Source: Corynebacterium poyangense
GTDB taxonomy: Bacteria; Actinomycetota; Actinomycetes; Mycobacteriales; Mycobacteriaceae
Assembly (NCBI RefSeq): GCF_014522205.1
Contig: NZ_CP046884.1
Location: 744,001-808,000, forward strand
DNA: 64,000 nt
Direction of reading: 5' to 3'
Part shown: one piece after another, positions 42,387 through 52,500 of the stretch
Position numbering within the stretch: position 1 is the stretch's first letter
Layout of the letters: each line of letters begins with the position of its first letter
Program-made: the position numbers and the translations under genes
The notes under the pieces: generated by a model
What the model was told of the DNA's origin: nothing
What the model saw: only the letters and a program-made list of their open reading frames with translations
Database searches by the model: none

Positions 42387-43247
42387 CTAATCGCTCCGGT
42401 TAGATGCCAGTGCTTCCAGATACCCCTGAATTTCTTCTCCAAGCCTGAGCAGTCGAGTAGTCTTGTCGTTGAGGAGTTCCTGAAGGTTGGCTGTCTGCGT
42501 AGGCTCGCGGTACTTGAGAATTGAAAATGCAGCCCCGGCTAGCGCAAGCGCCATTTTCTGTGCAAAGTAGAGCGAGTCGACTTCCAGCACAGTCGGGTTC
42601 TCGTTAGCGGCTATGAATTGGTAAAAAGCCTTCCAGGTGTTGTGGTGCGTGTAGCTGCACAATTCACCGTAAAACTCGTCACCGACCAGTTCTCCTAACG
42701 TGAGTTCCACCAACTCCGTGTACTCAACTTTGTCGTGTTTGAGGTCGGGAATTTCGTTCTTTGTTGTGTACCGAGTAACTAGCTTGTTGAGATTGTCGTA
42801 CAGGTCTTCCAGACCTTTGAGTTTATGAGCCTTGTCCCTGTTCATTCCCGCCCGAATTGCGCGCGCGGCGCGAACGGTACGAAACTCTGGCGACTCGTCG
42901 CGGGTGAGGAAGATCAAAAGCGCCGCGTTTTCGACAGCACTTCGGGCAATAGGAGCCACCGTCGCAGGAGGGGTGAACTCGTCCTGCATGAATCTGCCAA
43001 TGGTATGAACGTGAGCGCCCGCGACCTGCAACACCGCCAGCGCCAATTCATCGGGGAGTCTCGCGGCGTTCGTCTCAGCGAAGCTAAAACGCGCGTTGAC
43101 GGGTTGCGTGATGTCGGGTCCCCATGCAGGGAGGGCTTGCCCAATTTCGTTGGCTACGTTGGCAATACCGGTGCACAGCAAAAACATTTCGTGTTTGAAC
43201 TGGGCGATAACGGGGTCGAGTTTGCTGTTTTCGTGAGCTGTCATCAT
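42387..43247 (-). CDS. unknown 286-residue protein in an accessory patch
   Basis: I do not recognise a family with confidence. It is soluble and almost wholly helical. The segment 'PIARSAVENAALLIFLTRDESPEFRTVRAARAIRAG' in part recalls the central helices of DUF5677-like and similar proteins of unknown function; 'YGELCSYTHHNTWKAFYQF' has paired His residues that could be functional. Gene neighbours are a transposase remnant and tRNA-Arg on one side and the LDH-family gene on the other, and it has its own terminator. It interrupts otherwise core gene order, so it was probably acquired. It may belong to a defence or toxin cargo, but nothing in the sequence proves this. Confidence 0.6.
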   Translation of the reverse strand: MMTAHENSKLDPVIAQFKHEMFLLCTGIANVANEIGQALPAWGPDITQPVNARFSFAETNAARLPDELALAVLQVAGAHVHTIGRFMQDEFTPPATVAPIARSAVENAALLIFLTRDESPEFRTVRAARAIRAGMNRDKAHKLKGLEDLYDNLNKLVTRYTTKNEIPDLKHDKVEYTELVELTLGELVGDEFYGELCSYTHHNTWKAFYQFIAANENPTVLEVDSLYFAQKMALALAGAAFSILKYREPTQTANLQELLNDKTTRLLRLGEEIQGYLEALASNRSD

Positions 43248-43299
43248 GCTTCCAATATCGCAGCCGGGCGGAAATACGTTCGCTCAGTTGTCGTCGTGA

Positions 43300-43623
43300 C
43301 CTCCAAGAGTTTGTCGCAATTCGTTCTGGAAGAAAAGTTACGGTTGTCGCAGCACCATTGAGGGCATTAACGCGCAACTGAAAACCGCCCGAGGTGTCGG
43401 CCACGGCGACCCTACTTCCAGGCTTATGCGTGGGTGGGCAGCTCAACTCGTTTCGGCTGCCGTGTCGCTCGTTGTGACGAATGTCCGACTCGTGGGCAAT
43501 GCGGTGCTTAGGACGCCGCGTGCTCCTGAGCCAACACCGCCGACCACGCCGCCGACGAATGGACGTAAACGCCGCGAGCAGGTAGGCGCAGTCAGCCCTA
43601 ACGCTCCGCCACGAGCTGCCTAA
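43300..43623 (+). pseudogene. transposase C-terminal remnant
   Basis: An open frame without a proper start (a TGA at 43297 closes it upstream) reads 'WKKSYGCRSTIEGINAQLKT' then 'SRLMRGWAAQLVSAAVSLVV'. The R-S-T-I-E-G-I-N-A-Q-L-K pattern followed by a helical 'N-V-R-L' region is what the C-termini of DDE transposases look like. The tail is a Pro/Thr-rich basic extension. The rest of the element, including its catalytic core, is missing. I cannot name the IS family. Confidence 0.5.
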
Positions 43624-43857
43624 GTATGAGGTCGAGACCACTTGAGCTCCCGTTGTTCAAAGACACGAGACGCCAGTGGTCTACAGGTCGTGGGGGAGTG
43701 GACGAAAACGAGGTTCTCGAAGGGAATTTTGAGGCGTATTGGGCGAAAACGGCACGAAAATACCCCAGCTAAAATGTGGAACTAGCTGGGGTTAGTTAGG
43801 GCTTTGGGTTTTCCAAATAGATTGGAAAAGTTTTCCGGAAGTCCCGAGAAGAAAAAG
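43624..43857. terminator. region between the remnant and tRNA-Arg, with a minus-strand terminator
   Basis: No gene is seen. CCCCAGCT (43763-43770) pairs with AGCTGGGG (43784-43791); read on the minus strand it is followed by TATTTTC, fitting termination of the tRNA-Arg transcript. Confidence 0.6.
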
Positions 43858-43930
43858 CGCCCCAGATTGGATTCGAACCAACGACACCGGCTTTAGGAGA
43901 GCCGTGCTCTATCCCCTGAGCTACTGGGGC
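43858..43930 (-). tRNA. tRNA-Arg (anticodon CCT)
   Basis: Read on the minus strand: acceptor GCCCCAG / CTGGGGC, D-arm GCTC..GAGC, anticodon arm CGGCT-CTCCTAA-AGCCG with anticodon CCT, and T-arm TTGGTTCGAATCCAA. Discriminator is G, and CCA is not encoded. 73 nt. It decodes AGG. Its 3' end faces the accessory patch at 42.2-43.8 kb. Confidence 0.96.
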
Positions 43931-43989
43931 TGGAAGGGTACGGCCCCATAATTTACCGCATGGATGGCTCGGGGCGATAACCACCCTGG

Positions 43990-44532
43990 TTAAGTGCGGG
44001 GGTGAGAGCGATAAAAGCTTTGGAAGCGGTAACGGAGCGGGAGGTGGGCGTCGGGCTGAAGCCTAGGGAGTGTGAGCGCACCTTTGGCGGATTCTTGCCA
44101 GCCGCTATCAGTCTTGAGATGAAACTCCTGGGGGACGTGGGGTGCGAGGGTGGGGTGAGGCAGAAAATCACCGAGGTTGAGATCAATGAGGGTGATTTCA
44201 ATGCGATCACAATAAGGCAGAAGCTGCTGGTAGACCATCCCGCCACCAATGACCCAGCTCTGGTCAAGGTCGCTGAGTTCAGTGGACGAGATGATCTCCG
44301 CCCCAGAGCTCCACGAACCTGGAGCCTGAGAACTTAAAATAAGATTTTGGCGATCAGGCAGGGGGCGAAATCGTGCCGGCAAGCTTTCCCAGGTGTGCCG
44401 GCCCATGACCACCGGATATCCCTGGGTGAGCTCTTTGAAATGGGCCAGATCCTCTGGAAGATACCAGGGCATAGTCGAACCGTCACCGATGATTCGGTCA
44501 TGGCTTTGGGCCCAGATTGCAGATAACCCCAT
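43990..44532 (-). CDS. folA: dihydrofolate reductase
   Basis: A 180-residue enzyme reducing dihydrofolate with NADPH. 'MGLSAIWAQSHDRIIGDGSTMPWYLPEDLAHFKELT' in part shows the start, the Met20-like loop and the active-site acid (in 'LPEDLAHF'); 'VVMGRHTWESLP' binds NADPH and 'VIGGGMVYQQLLPYCDRIEIT' in part is the GG cofactor turn. The ATG follows the thyA stop with no gap (TAAATG), so translation is coupled and dihydrofolate made by ThyA is recycled here. The C-terminal tail is a little long. Confidence 0.96.
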   Translation of the reverse strand: MGLSAIWAQSHDRIIGDGSTMPWYLPEDLAHFKELTQGYPVVMGRHTWESLPARFRPLPDRQNLILSSQAPGSWSSGAEIISSTELSDLDQSWVIGGGMVYQQLLPYCDRIEITLIDLNLGDFLPHPTLAPHVPQEFHLKTDSGWQESAKGALTLPRLQPDAHLPLRYRFQSFYRSHPRT

Positions 44533-45339
44533 TTACACCGACACCTTCCCGCGGATAGTGGGGTGCGGGTTATAGCCTTCAAAGACCACATCATCGAAGT
44601 CATAGGAGAAAAGATCCGCGGCCTTATTTAACTTCAAGGTCGGATAGGGGCGCGGTTCACGGCTAAGTTGTTCTTTGACTTGCTCTTGGTGGTTGTCATA
44701 GATGTGACAGTCACCTCCGGTCCAAATAAAATCACCGACACCCAGGCCCACTTGTTGTGCCACCATGTGCGTCAGCAAAGAGTAGGAGGCAATATTAAAG
44801 GGCACCCCTAAAAACATATCTGCGCTGCGTTGATATAGCTGACAGCTGAGTTTGTTATCGGCTACATAAAACTGAAAAAGTAGATGACAGGGTGGAAGTG
44901 CCATATTTTTTATTTCGGCGACGTTCCAGGCACTGACGATATTACGACGAGAGTCAGGGTTGGTGCGTAGCAACTCTAAGGCTTGCGCTATTTGGTCAAT
45001 ATGCTCACCGGCCGGGGTGGGCCAACTGCGCCATTGCACCCCGTAGATTGGGCCTAACTCGCCGTTGTCGTCTGCCCACTCATTCCAGATTCGAATACCG
45101 TTTTCTTGGAGCCAGCGAACATTAGAATCACCCCGCAAAAACCACAGTAATTCCCCGACTACTGCGTGAATATGTATTTTTTTGGTGGTGAGAAGAGGGA
45201 ATCCGGACTCTAAGTTATAGCGCAGTTGAGCGCCGAAAATGCTTGTTGTTCCCGTGCCGGTACGATCAGCTTTCGCTGTTCCATGTTCACAGATATGGCG
45301 GAGTAGGTCTTCATAGGGGGTAGAAATTGGCGCAGTCAT
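44533..45339 (-). CDS. thyA: thymidylate synthase
   Basis: A 268-residue ThyA converting dUMP to dTMP with methylene-tetrahydrofolate. 'KADRTGTGT' (phosphate Arg), '[15 protein letters not shown]', '[13 protein letters not shown]' (catalytic Cys), '[21 protein letters not shown]' in part and 'GDCHIYDNH' are all present. ATG 45339 ([12 protein letters not shown]) is chosen over TTG 45360 because it gives the standard family N-terminus. It sits between a GCS2-type ligase gene (18 bp upstream) and folA. Confidence 0.97.
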   Translation of the reverse strand: MTAPISTPYEDLLRHICEHGTAKADRTGTGTTSIFGAQLRYNLESGFPLLTTKKIHIHAVVGELLWFLRGDSNVRWLQENGIRIWNEWADDNGELGPIYGVQWRSWPTPAGEHIDQIAQALELLRTNPDSRRNIVSAWNVAEIKNMALPPCHLLFQFYVADNKLSCQLYQRSADMFLGVPFNIASYSLLTHMVAQQVGLGVGDFIWTGGDCHIYDNHQEQVKEQLSREPRPYPTLKLNKAADLFSYDFDDVVFEGYNPHPTIRGKVSV

Positions 45340-45356
45340 GCTTCCAAACTCTACCC

Positions 45357-46859
45357 TCAATTACCGAGCTCCCATGTATGGACCGGGTCACCTCCGGCTT
45401 GATTCCTGAGGTATTGTTCCACCAGCTCGGCTAGGGCAGCACGACGATCATCTTCGCTAGGTTTAGCTGAAGATCGTAAAATCTTCCGGAAGGACCGTAG
45501 CTGCCACGTAGCCCCGTTTGCGCGGAGACGAGCCCGTTCTTCGATGACACCCAGGTAGCGCTCAATGAGATCCCGGTTGACGTCGAGCTGTTCTAGGCCA
45601 CGGCGAGCCTGCGGCAGAAGATAAGTGCTGATCAAATCCGCCGCGTCAACTCTGCCTAAAGTAGGCCAGGAAAGCCGGGCATGGATTCCAGCACGTGCTG
45701 CGGCGAGGAAATTTTGCTCAGCTTGCTGGAAACTGAGTCGAGACCACACTGGACGGGTCTCTTTCGCCAGGGTGTTGACGATCCCGTAGTAAAAGGCAGC
45801 GTCTGCGACGGCGTCCACGACGCTGGGGGCAGCGGGCAGCAGCCTGTTTTCGACGCGCAAATGGGCGGGAACACCGTCTTTGCTGGCGGGAGCATAGATG
45901 GGTCGATTCCAGCGCCAGACCGTGCCATTATGCAAATTGAGATAGTGCAGTGCTGGTGTTCCGCCCTGGACTACCGGTGTGCCGGAGGCTTCTCGGGATT
46001 CCGGGAGAAGTGGGGAGAAATAGCGGACATTTTCCTCGAATAGGTCAAAAACACTGGTGATCCAGCGTTCGCCAAACCATACTCGGGGTCTTACTCCCTG
46101 ATTTTGCAGTTCTGCGGTTCGGGTATCTATGGCTTGTTGAAACACCGGGATGCGGGATTCGTGCCACACTTGGTAGCCCAAGAAGAGTGGGGAATTTGCG
46201 GATAACGCAACTTGTACCGCGGCTACTGCTTGAGAAGCATTCCAGGCGGCGGTGAAATTTTGAGGTGATACTTGGAGGTGGAGCTGCATAGAGGTGCAGG
46301 ACGCCTCGGGGCTGATGTCAGCGAAATCTCGACGAAACTGCTCCCGATCAGCGAGATCTATCCGGACTAATTCACCACGAGATTCCATGATGGCGTTGCT
46401 TAGCGCTCGATAGCGATTCTCTGGAGTCATCCAGTGGTCAGAATCAAGCAGTTCGGTGTTTAAGGTGGGGAGCGTACCGATCATGATGGGTCTGGCCCCA
46501 TGGTGCGCAGCCGCTTCACGGACCGTAGCAAGGCGGGTAGCAACCCCGTCTTCCAGGGTGTGCAAGCCTTCACCGCTGACCTTCAATACTGGATGATTAA
46601 GCTCCACATTGAAGGCACCGATTTCGGATTGAAACTCCCCGCCGGTGCCGAGGGTCTCTAGCACTTGAGGTCCGACGGTCGCTGGCTGGGATTGGCTATC
46701 AACCAAGTTGAGTTCCAACTCCAAGCCGATGCTTCCGGAATCGTCGAATTCAGCTCGCTGTAGATGCCGGTCGAAGGTTTCTAAATCCTCGGCTAGGCGC
46801 TCCCGATAGCGGGTTCGTTGAAGCGGGCTGTAGCGTTCTGTTGAAACGGCGTCTCCCAT
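45357..46859 (-). CDS. glutamate-cysteine ligase family (GCS2-like) protein
   Basis: A 500-residue ATP-dependent carboxylate-amine ligase-type protein. '[12 protein letters not shown]' (metal-binding Glu pair), '[11 protein letters not shown]', '[13 protein letters not shown]' and '[25 protein letters not shown]' in part match the GCS2 fold. Corynebacteria use mycothiol, so the product may not be glutathione-type gamma-glutamylcysteine; the substrate is open. ATG 46859 has AGGGA upstream; the longer frame to 46931 would run into cysQ. It heads the ligase-thyA-folA unit and lies 11 bp after cysQ on the same strand. Confidence 0.85.
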   Translation of the reverse strand: MGDAVSTERYSPLQRTRYRERLAEDLETFDRHLQRAEFDDSGSIGLELELNLVDSQSQPATVGPQVLETLGTGGEFQSEIGAFNVELNHPVLKVSGEGLHTLEDGVATRLATVREAAAHHGARPIMIGTLPTLNTELLDSDHWMTPENRYRALSNAIMESRGELVRIDLADREQFRRDFADISPEASCTSMQLHLQVSPQNFTAAWNASQAVAAVQVALSANSPLFLGYQVWHESRIPVFQQAIDTRTAELQNQGVRPRVWFGERWITSVFDLFEENVRYFSPLLPESREASGTPVVQGGTPALHYLNLHNGTVWRWNRPIYAPASKDGVPAHLRVENRLLPAAPSVVDAVADAAFYYGIVNTLAKETRPVWSRLSFQQAEQNFLAAARAGIHARLSWPTLGRVDAADLISTYLLPQARRGLEQLDVNRDLIERYLGVIEERARLRANGATWQLRSFRKILRSSAKPSEDDRRAALAELVEQYLRNQAGGDPVHTWELGN

Positions 46860-46870
46860 GATGAATTTCC

Positions 46871-47617
46871 CTATGAGTCGTTGAAATCGCGGATAATGCC
46901 GAGAATCTCGTCTTTGAGTTCTGGGCGACAAATCAAAATATCCGGCAGATAGGTGTCTTTATGGTTATAGGTGAGCTCTGATCCATCTAAGCGAGAGCAA
47001 TGAAGGCCAGCGGCAAGAGAGACTCCTACCGGTGCGGCAGAATCCCATTCATATTGGCCGCCGGCGTGGATATAGGCGTCATAGTCACCTAACAGGACGT
47101 GCATGGCTTTTGCGCCGGCAGAGCCAATGGCCTCAGTACTGAAACCCAGGGTATCGGCGACGTGCAGAGCAACCTCGGGCGGACGGTTATGGGAAATAGC
47201 GATTTTCTTAGCAAAAGGACCGCTGACCGCGCGAGCTTCCGCTGAATCAAAAACGACACCGAGGTCTGGAAGATTAACAGCTGCGTGGATAGGGTGACCA
47301 TTCTCAACAAGGGCAATATGAACTGCCCAGTCCTGCCGGCCGGTGGCGAACTCCTTCGTGCCGTCGAGAGGATCAATAATCCATACCCGGTTTTTCCCTA
47401 GGCGTTCTGGATTATCAGCGGCCTCTTCGGAAAGGAAACCATCATCAGGACGGTGTTGCTCCAGGACTCGCGCAATCCAGTTTTGAGCCAAATCATCTCC
47501 GGCATCCCCCAGGTGGCGACCCCGGAGCAACCCCACTCCGCGGACTCCCTTGAGAATTTCCCCCGTGCCTTGAGCTAGAAGTTTAGTCAATCGGGCATCG
47601 TCAATTTGTGCAGTCAT
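46871..47617 (-). CDS. cysQ: 3'(2'),5'-bisphosphate nucleotidase CysQ-type phosphatase
   Basis: A 248-residue inositol-monophosphatase-superfamily enzyme. 'LSEEAADN' (metal Glu), 'WIIDPLDGTKEFATGRQDW' and 'YEWDSAAPVGVSLAAGLHCS' in part are the metal-binding motifs, and GTKEF marks the CysQ branch. It would remove PAP or regulate PAPS during sulfate assimilation. ATG 47617 (MTAQIDDARL) is chosen; the longer frame to 47785 reads through the lhr start region and is rejected. It is divergent from lhr (38 bp). Confidence 0.88.
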   Translation of the reverse strand: MTAQIDDARLTKLLAQGTGEILKGVRGVGLLRGRHLGDAGDDLAQNWIARVLEQHRPDDGFLSEEAADNPERLGKNRVWIIDPLDGTKEFATGRQDWAVHIALVENGHPIHAAVNLPDLGVVFDSAEARAVSGPFAKKIAISHNRPPEVALHVADTLGFSTEAIGSAGAKAMHVLLGDYDAYIHAGGQYEWDSAAPVGVSLAAGLHCSRLDGSELTYNHKDTYLPDILICRPELKDEILGIIRDFNDS

Positions 47618-47654
47618 GCGGACAATTCTAATGCGTTGACTAGCATGTGGCATT

Positions 47655-50600
47655 ATGACCGATTCTGTGCTTGATCGTTTCCGGCCACAGGTGTCTTCGT
47701 GGTTTCGGGAGGTTTTTGCTGAACCAACCCGCGTCCAGTACCAAGCATGGGAGAAAATCTCAGAAGGGAATAACGCACTGGTCATTGCCCCAACCGGCTC
47801 CGGGAAAACATTGGCGGCTTTTTTATGGGCGCTAAATTCCTTAGTGGAACCGGTTGTCCAAGGAGTGCTTCCGCTGCCAGAAACTACCGGCGCCCGGGCA
47901 CAATCCTTAGGAAATCACGGCGTAAAAGTGCTCTATATCTCACCGCTTAAAGCATTGGGGGTGGATGTCGAAAATAACCTTCGGGCACCATTGAATGGGA
48001 TTTCTCGTGTTGCCCAGCGCCTTGATCTTCCGATCCCGAGCATTTCCGTTGGGGTGCGTTCTGGGGATACCCCGGCGGCAGAACGCACCCGTCAGCTGAA
48101 GAAACCACCCGATATTTTAATCACGACCCCTGAGTCGGCGTATCTTATGCTGACTTCTCAAGCAGCCAGAATTCTTGATGAAGTTTCCACCGTAATTGTG
48201 GATGAAATCCATGCCTTAGCTGGAACTAAGCGTGGGGTGCATCTAGCGTTAACCCTGGAGCGTCTTTCCCGGTTGGTGGAGAAAAAGGGTGGGGAAGTCC
48301 AACGGATTGGGTTGTCTGCGACGGTGCGCCCGGTTGACGTGGTGGCCGCCTTTCTTGGTGGGGATCGACCAGTAGATATCATTCAGCCACCGGCGAAGAA
48401 AGAATGGGATCTAAGGCTTCGCGTTCCGGTCGAAGATATGTCCGACCTTCCGATAGTGGAACCAGGCTCCACTATTGGTGAGATCACCGTCACCGATAGC
48501 ACTAACCTTTCCCGCGGCTCGGAACCTCCCACCGAATCAGCTCTACCTACGCAACGATCAATCTGGCCGTTTATTGAAGAGGAACTGTACCAAGCAGTGA
48601 TGTCGGCGCGTTCGACGCTCGTTTTCGTTAATTCTCGACGCAGTGCCGAGCGAGTGACTTCACGGCTTAATGAATTATGGGCTCAAGAACATGACCCGGC
48701 AGCGCTAAGCCCACCTTTGCGTCGAGATCCAGCGCAACTCATGAAGTCTGTGGACCGGGCGGGGCAAGCCTTAACCATGATCGCTCGAGCACATCATGGT
48801 TCGGTGTCCAAAGAGGAACGGGCCACTACCGAAAGGATGCTGAAAGAGGGAACTATTCGAGCTGTGGTTGCTACCTCCTCCCTGGAACTAGGCATTGATA
48901 TGGGGGCAGTAGATTTGGTGGTCCAGGTGGAATCACCACCATCGGTGGCATCTGGGGTGCAGCGGGTAGGCCGTGCAGGACACGGCGTCGGTGAAGTTTC
49001 TCACGGAATTTTCTTCCCGAAACACCGTGCTGACGTGGTGCAATCAGCGGTGATTGTGGAGCGGATGCAGGCTGGTGTTATTGAAAAAATCTCGGTTCCG
49101 GATAATCCGCTGGATGTTTTGGCGCAACAAACCATTGCTGCCGTGGCAGTAGAAAACCTTGATGTTGAACAGTGGTGGGTTACGGTGCGTCGAGCCTATC
49201 CGTACCGGAAGCTTCCTAGGGAAGCTTTTGATGCGGTCATGGATTTGGTGAGTGGGGTCTACCCCTCTACGGACTTTGCGGAGTTGCGGCCACGGGTGAT
49301 TTTTGATCGAGTAACAGGTCAACTTATGGCTCGGCCTGGGGCTCAGAGAATAGCTGTGACCAGTGGAGGAACTATCCCTGATCGAGGCATGTTTGGGGTA
49401 TATTTGGTGGGCTCGGAGGCGGAGAAAGAGCCCCGGCGGGTGGGGGAATTAGATGAAGAAATGGTGTATGAATCTCGAGCAGGGGATACTTTTACCTTGG
49501 GGGCCTCGAGCTGGAGAATTGAGGAGATCACAAAAGATCGAGTCTTAGTGAGTCCTGCCCCGGGGCATACTGGTAGGTTGCCGTTTTGGACTGGGGATGA
49601 CGCTGGGCGTCCGGTGGAATTAGGCCGAGCGATAGGGGCGTTTCGACGTGAAGCCGCGGCCCGGCCTGAGCGAGTTTCCCAGCGTGATTGTGACGAGAAT
49701 GCTCGCCGCAATATTCTTCATTTCCTGGCGGAACAACAGGCGGCAACTGGCCTCATTCCCGATGAAAAAACCCTGGTTCTGGAGAGGTTTCGGGATGAGA
49801 TCGGGGATTGGAGACTTGTTCTTCATTCCCCATTTGGACGCGGAGTCAATGCGGCGTGGGCCTTGGCGGTGGGGTCGAGGATCAGCATCGATAGTGGTAT
49901 CGACGCTCAGCCAGTGAGTGGTGATGACGGGATCGTGTTAAGACTTCCAGAAGGTGAGAACATTCCCTCTGCCGAATTGTTTTACTTTGATCCTGATGAG
50001 GCAAAAGATCTCATAATTTCCAAGGTTGGGGATTCTGCGCTTTTTGCTTCCCGATTTCGCGAGTGTGCAGCCCGAGCCTTGTTGTTGCCGCGAAAATACC
50101 CGGGGAAAAGAGCGCCGTTGTGGCAGCAGCGGCAACGTGCAGCTCAGCTATTAGATGTAGCTCGCCAGTACCCAAGTTTTCCGATCATTTTGGAAACGGT
50201 TCGGGAATGTCTCCAGGATGTCTATGATCTGGATGCGTTGTCCGAGGTTTTACGGGACCTGGCTCAGCGGCGGATTCGTATTGCCGATGTCACCGTGGAC
50301 CAACCAAGTCCCTTTGCTTCTTCGCTACTTTTTAGCTACACCGGAGCATTTTTGTATGAGGGTGACAGCCCGCTAGCTGAAAAACGCGCCGCCGCTTTAG
50401 CTTTAGACCCGTCCTTATTGGCGAAACTCCTGGGAGATGTTGAGCTTAGAAACCTCTTAGACCCAGAGTTGGTGGAGCAAGTTCATGCGGAGCTACAGCA
50501 CACCGCGCCGGGACGTCGGGCTAAAAATCCAGAGGAATTAGTTGACATTCTACGGATGACCGGGCCGATTCCGGTTGCTGAGGTAGCTCAGTATTGTGAT

Positions 50601-52472
50601 TATCCTGGGTGCGATGATCCGGTTACTTTAAGTCAGGAGGTACTTCAGGGTCGGGTCATGACAATCCGTATTGCCCAACACGAGCATCTAGCGGTAGTCG
50701 AAGACGCCAGCGTATTACGCGACGGCCTGGGGATTCCCGTGCCGCCTGGAGTTAGTGCCCTAAGAGGCATGATCACAGACGCTCTGCGGCAACTGTTGTC
50801 ACGTTTTGCTCGGTCCCGGGGACCATTTAGCACTCGAGAAGCTGCCGATACTTTTGGCCTAGGAGTGGCTAATACCCAAGAAATCCTTCAGTACCTCGTG
50901 CAGCGCGGTGACCTTGTTGAAGGTCACTTCCGGGCCGATTGCCCAGATCGAGAATACTGTGCCGCGCCGGTACTAAAGATTCTCCGATCCCGCGGGTTGG
51001 CGGCCGCTCGAGCTCACACCCGCCCCGTCTCTCATACCGCCCTCGCGCGTTTTTTAGTGCAGTGGCACCATGTCGCCCCTGTTGGGGGGCATAGTTCCCT
51101 AACCGGGGTAGACGGAACCTTTGCCGTCATCGAACAATTAGCAGGCCTTAGTTTGCCGGCTTCCGCCTGGGAAAGCATGATTTTACCGTCTCGAGTGGTG
51201 TCCTATCGTCCCGAATATCTAGATGAGCTTACGAATAATGCTGAAGTTGTCATTGTGGGGGACGGAACCGCTCGGAGTCAGGATCCGTGGGTGATGCTGT
51301 TGCCCGCCGATTACGCTGCCCAACTAGCTCCCGTGCGTGATAGTGAACCAACTCTCAGCCAGCTGCAGATGACTGTTCTAAAGATTTTAGAGCGCGGCGG
51401 CGCCTATCATTTTGGAGATTTATTGGCTGAGGTCGTGGGGACAGCGGAGGAGCTTCGGGCCGATCTATGGCAACTATTTGAGTGGGGTCTAGTATCTCCC
51501 GATGATTTTCAACCCTTAAGGAAACGGCTAGGGATGGGGGGAAAGCCTGGTAGTAAAGCACACCGGCAGCATCGTCGACCCCAGCGGTCTCGGTTGCGGA
51601 TGGGAAGAACGAGCTTTTCTCAACAAACCCACGCGCAGCAACGAGACATTCCTCCGGACATGGTAGGGCGGTGGACATTGGCCTGTGCTGCCGATCCTGA
51701 TCCCGCTGCCAGGTCACTCGCTCATGGAGAAGCCTGGCTCGACCGCTATGGAGTAGTAACCAGAGGAAGCGTGACGGCGGAAAACACTCCTGGTGGATTT
51801 AGCGCGGCCTATCGCGTTCTCAGCACCTTTGAAGATAATGGGCGAGCCCTCCGTGGCTATGTGGTTGCGGGTTTAGGAGCCGCACAGTTTTCTACCCCCG
51901 CTATTATTGATCGGCTCCGAGGTGTCGATGATTCCCCCGATATTTCCGGGTGGCCGTCAGGAACTCATGAGCCGGACATCGTGTGTCTTGCGGCAGTAGA
52001 CCCTGCCAACCCCTATGGTGCTAGTATTCCGTGGCCGGTGAAAGGGCCGAACCGGGCAGCCGGGGCCATCGTCGTTTTAGCTGACGGAGTTTTCCTTGGT
52101 CATGTAAGCCGAGGCGGAAAGTCTTTGACTCTATGTCCTGAACAAGCCCCACTCCCGGTTACCCAGGCAGAAGCTCTAGCGATGGTCCTGGCGGGTGTGA
52201 GTGATGCGGTAGAACGTGGCTGGGTAGAAAGCCTCACGATTAGCAAAATCAATGGGGAGTCAGTATTTGATGCCAATCTGCGCTCCCTGCTCCATGAAGC
52301 GGGGGTGCGTCCTGGACCACGTGGTATTACGGTGAGAAAACACTCGACGTCAACAGCTGGTTCGCCACGGCGTGGTCGGCGGGTGAGTGAAGCACTAGAA
52401 ACACTAAGTCAGGAAAGTCCCGGTGGCCCGGTGGGAGTTCCCCAGCCCAAACACCGTTGGACCAGAAGATGA
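47655..52472 (+). CDS. lhr: ATP-dependent DNA helicase Lhr
   Basis: A 1605-residue superfamily 2 helicase. The N-terminal half is the Lhr core: Q-motif region, Walker A 'APTGSGKTLAAF', 'TTPESAYLMLTS', the DEIH box in 'VIVDEIHALAGTKRG', SAT motif in 'LSATVRPVDVVAAFLGG', then 'TLVFVNSRRSAER', 'VATSSLELGIDMG' and 'QRVGRAGH' (motif VI). Winged-helix and beta-barrel domains follow, then the long actinobacterial C-terminal module beginning after a basic linker near residue 1310. Lhr unwinds RNA:DNA hybrids 3'-5' and belongs to mitomycin-type DNA repair in mycobacteria. The next gene, a DNA glycosylase, fits a repair unit. Confidence 0.95.
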   Translation: MTDSVLDRFRPQVSSWFREVFAEPTRVQYQAWEKISEGNNALVIAPTGSGKTLAAFLWALNSLVEPVVQGVLPLPETTGARAQSLGNHGVKVLYISPLKALGVDVENNLRAPLNGISRVAQRLDLPIPSISVGVRSGDTPAAERTRQLKKPPDILITTPESAYLMLTSQAARILDEVSTVIVDEIHALAGTKRGVHLALTLERLSRLVEKKGGEVQRIGLSATVRPVDVVAAFLGGDRPVDIIQPPAKKEWDLRLRVPVEDMSDLPIVEPGSTIGEITVTDSTNLSRGSEPPTESALPTQRSIWPFIEEELYQAVMSARSTLVFVNSRRSAERVTSRLNELWAQEHDPAALSPPLRRDPAQLMKSVDRAGQALTMIARAHHGSVSKEERATTERMLKEGTIRAVVATSSLELGIDMGAVDLVVQVESPPSVASGVQRVGRAGHGVGEVSHGIFFPKHRADVVQSAVIVERMQAGVIEKISVPDNPLDVLAQQTIAAVAVENLDVEQWWVTVRRAYPYRKLPREAFDAVMDLVSGVYPSTDFAELRPRVIFDRVTGQLMARPGAQRIAVTSGGTIPDRGMFGVYLVGSEAEKEPRRVGELDEEMVYESRAGDTFTLGASSWRIEEITKDRVLVSPAPGHTGRLPFWTGDDAGRPVELGRAIGAFRREAAARPERVSQRDCDENARRNILHFLAEQQAATGLIPDEKTLVLERFRDEIGDWRLVLHSPFGRGVNAAWALAVGSRISIDSGIDAQPVSGDDGIVLRLPEGENIPSAELFYFDPDEAKDLIISKVGDSALFASRFRECAARALLLPRKYPGKRAPLWQQRQRAAQLLDVARQYPSFPIILETVRECLQDVYDLDALSEVLRDLAQRRIRIADVTVDQPSPFASSLLFSYTGAFLYEGDSPLAEKRAAALALDPSLLAKLLGDVELRNLLDPELVEQVHAELQHTAPGRRAKNPEELVDILRMTGPIPVAEVAQYCDYPGCDDPVTLSQEVLQGRVMTIRIAQHEHLAVVEDASVLRDGLGIPVPPGVSALRGMITDALRQLLSRFARSRGPFSTREAADTFGLGVANTQEILQYLVQRGDLVEGHFRADCPDREYCAAPVLKILRSRGLAAARAHTRPVSHTALARFLVQWHHVAPVGGHSSLTGVDGTFAVIEQLAGLSLPASAWESMILPSRVVSYRPEYLDELTNNAEVVIVGDGTARSQDPWVMLLPADYAAQLAPVRDSEPTLSQLQMTVLKILERGGAYHFGDLLAEVVGTAEELRADLWQLFEWGLVSPDDFQPLRKRLGMGGKPGSKAHRQHRRPQRSRLRMGRTSFSQQTHAQQRDIPPDMVGRWTLACAADPDPAARSLAHGEAWLDRYGVVTRGSVTAENTPGGFSAAYRVLSTFEDNGRALRGYVVAGLGAAQFSTPAIIDRLRGVDDSPDISGWPSGTHEPDIVCLAAVDPANPYGASIPWPVKGPNRAAGAIVVLADGVFLGHVSRGGKSLTLCPEQAPLPVTQAEALAMVLAGVSDAVERGWVESLTISKINGESVFDANLRSLLHEAGVRPGPRGITVRKHSTSTAGSPRRGRRVSEALETLSQESPGGPVGVPQPKHRWTRR

Positions 52473-52500
52473 TACCCATGAACCACTAAAGGAGTTCGAC

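Noticed and set aside
47618..47785. N-terminal extension of cysQ
   Set aside because: It would overlap the lhr start on the opposite strand and adds sequence unlike the family; ATG 47617 is normal.
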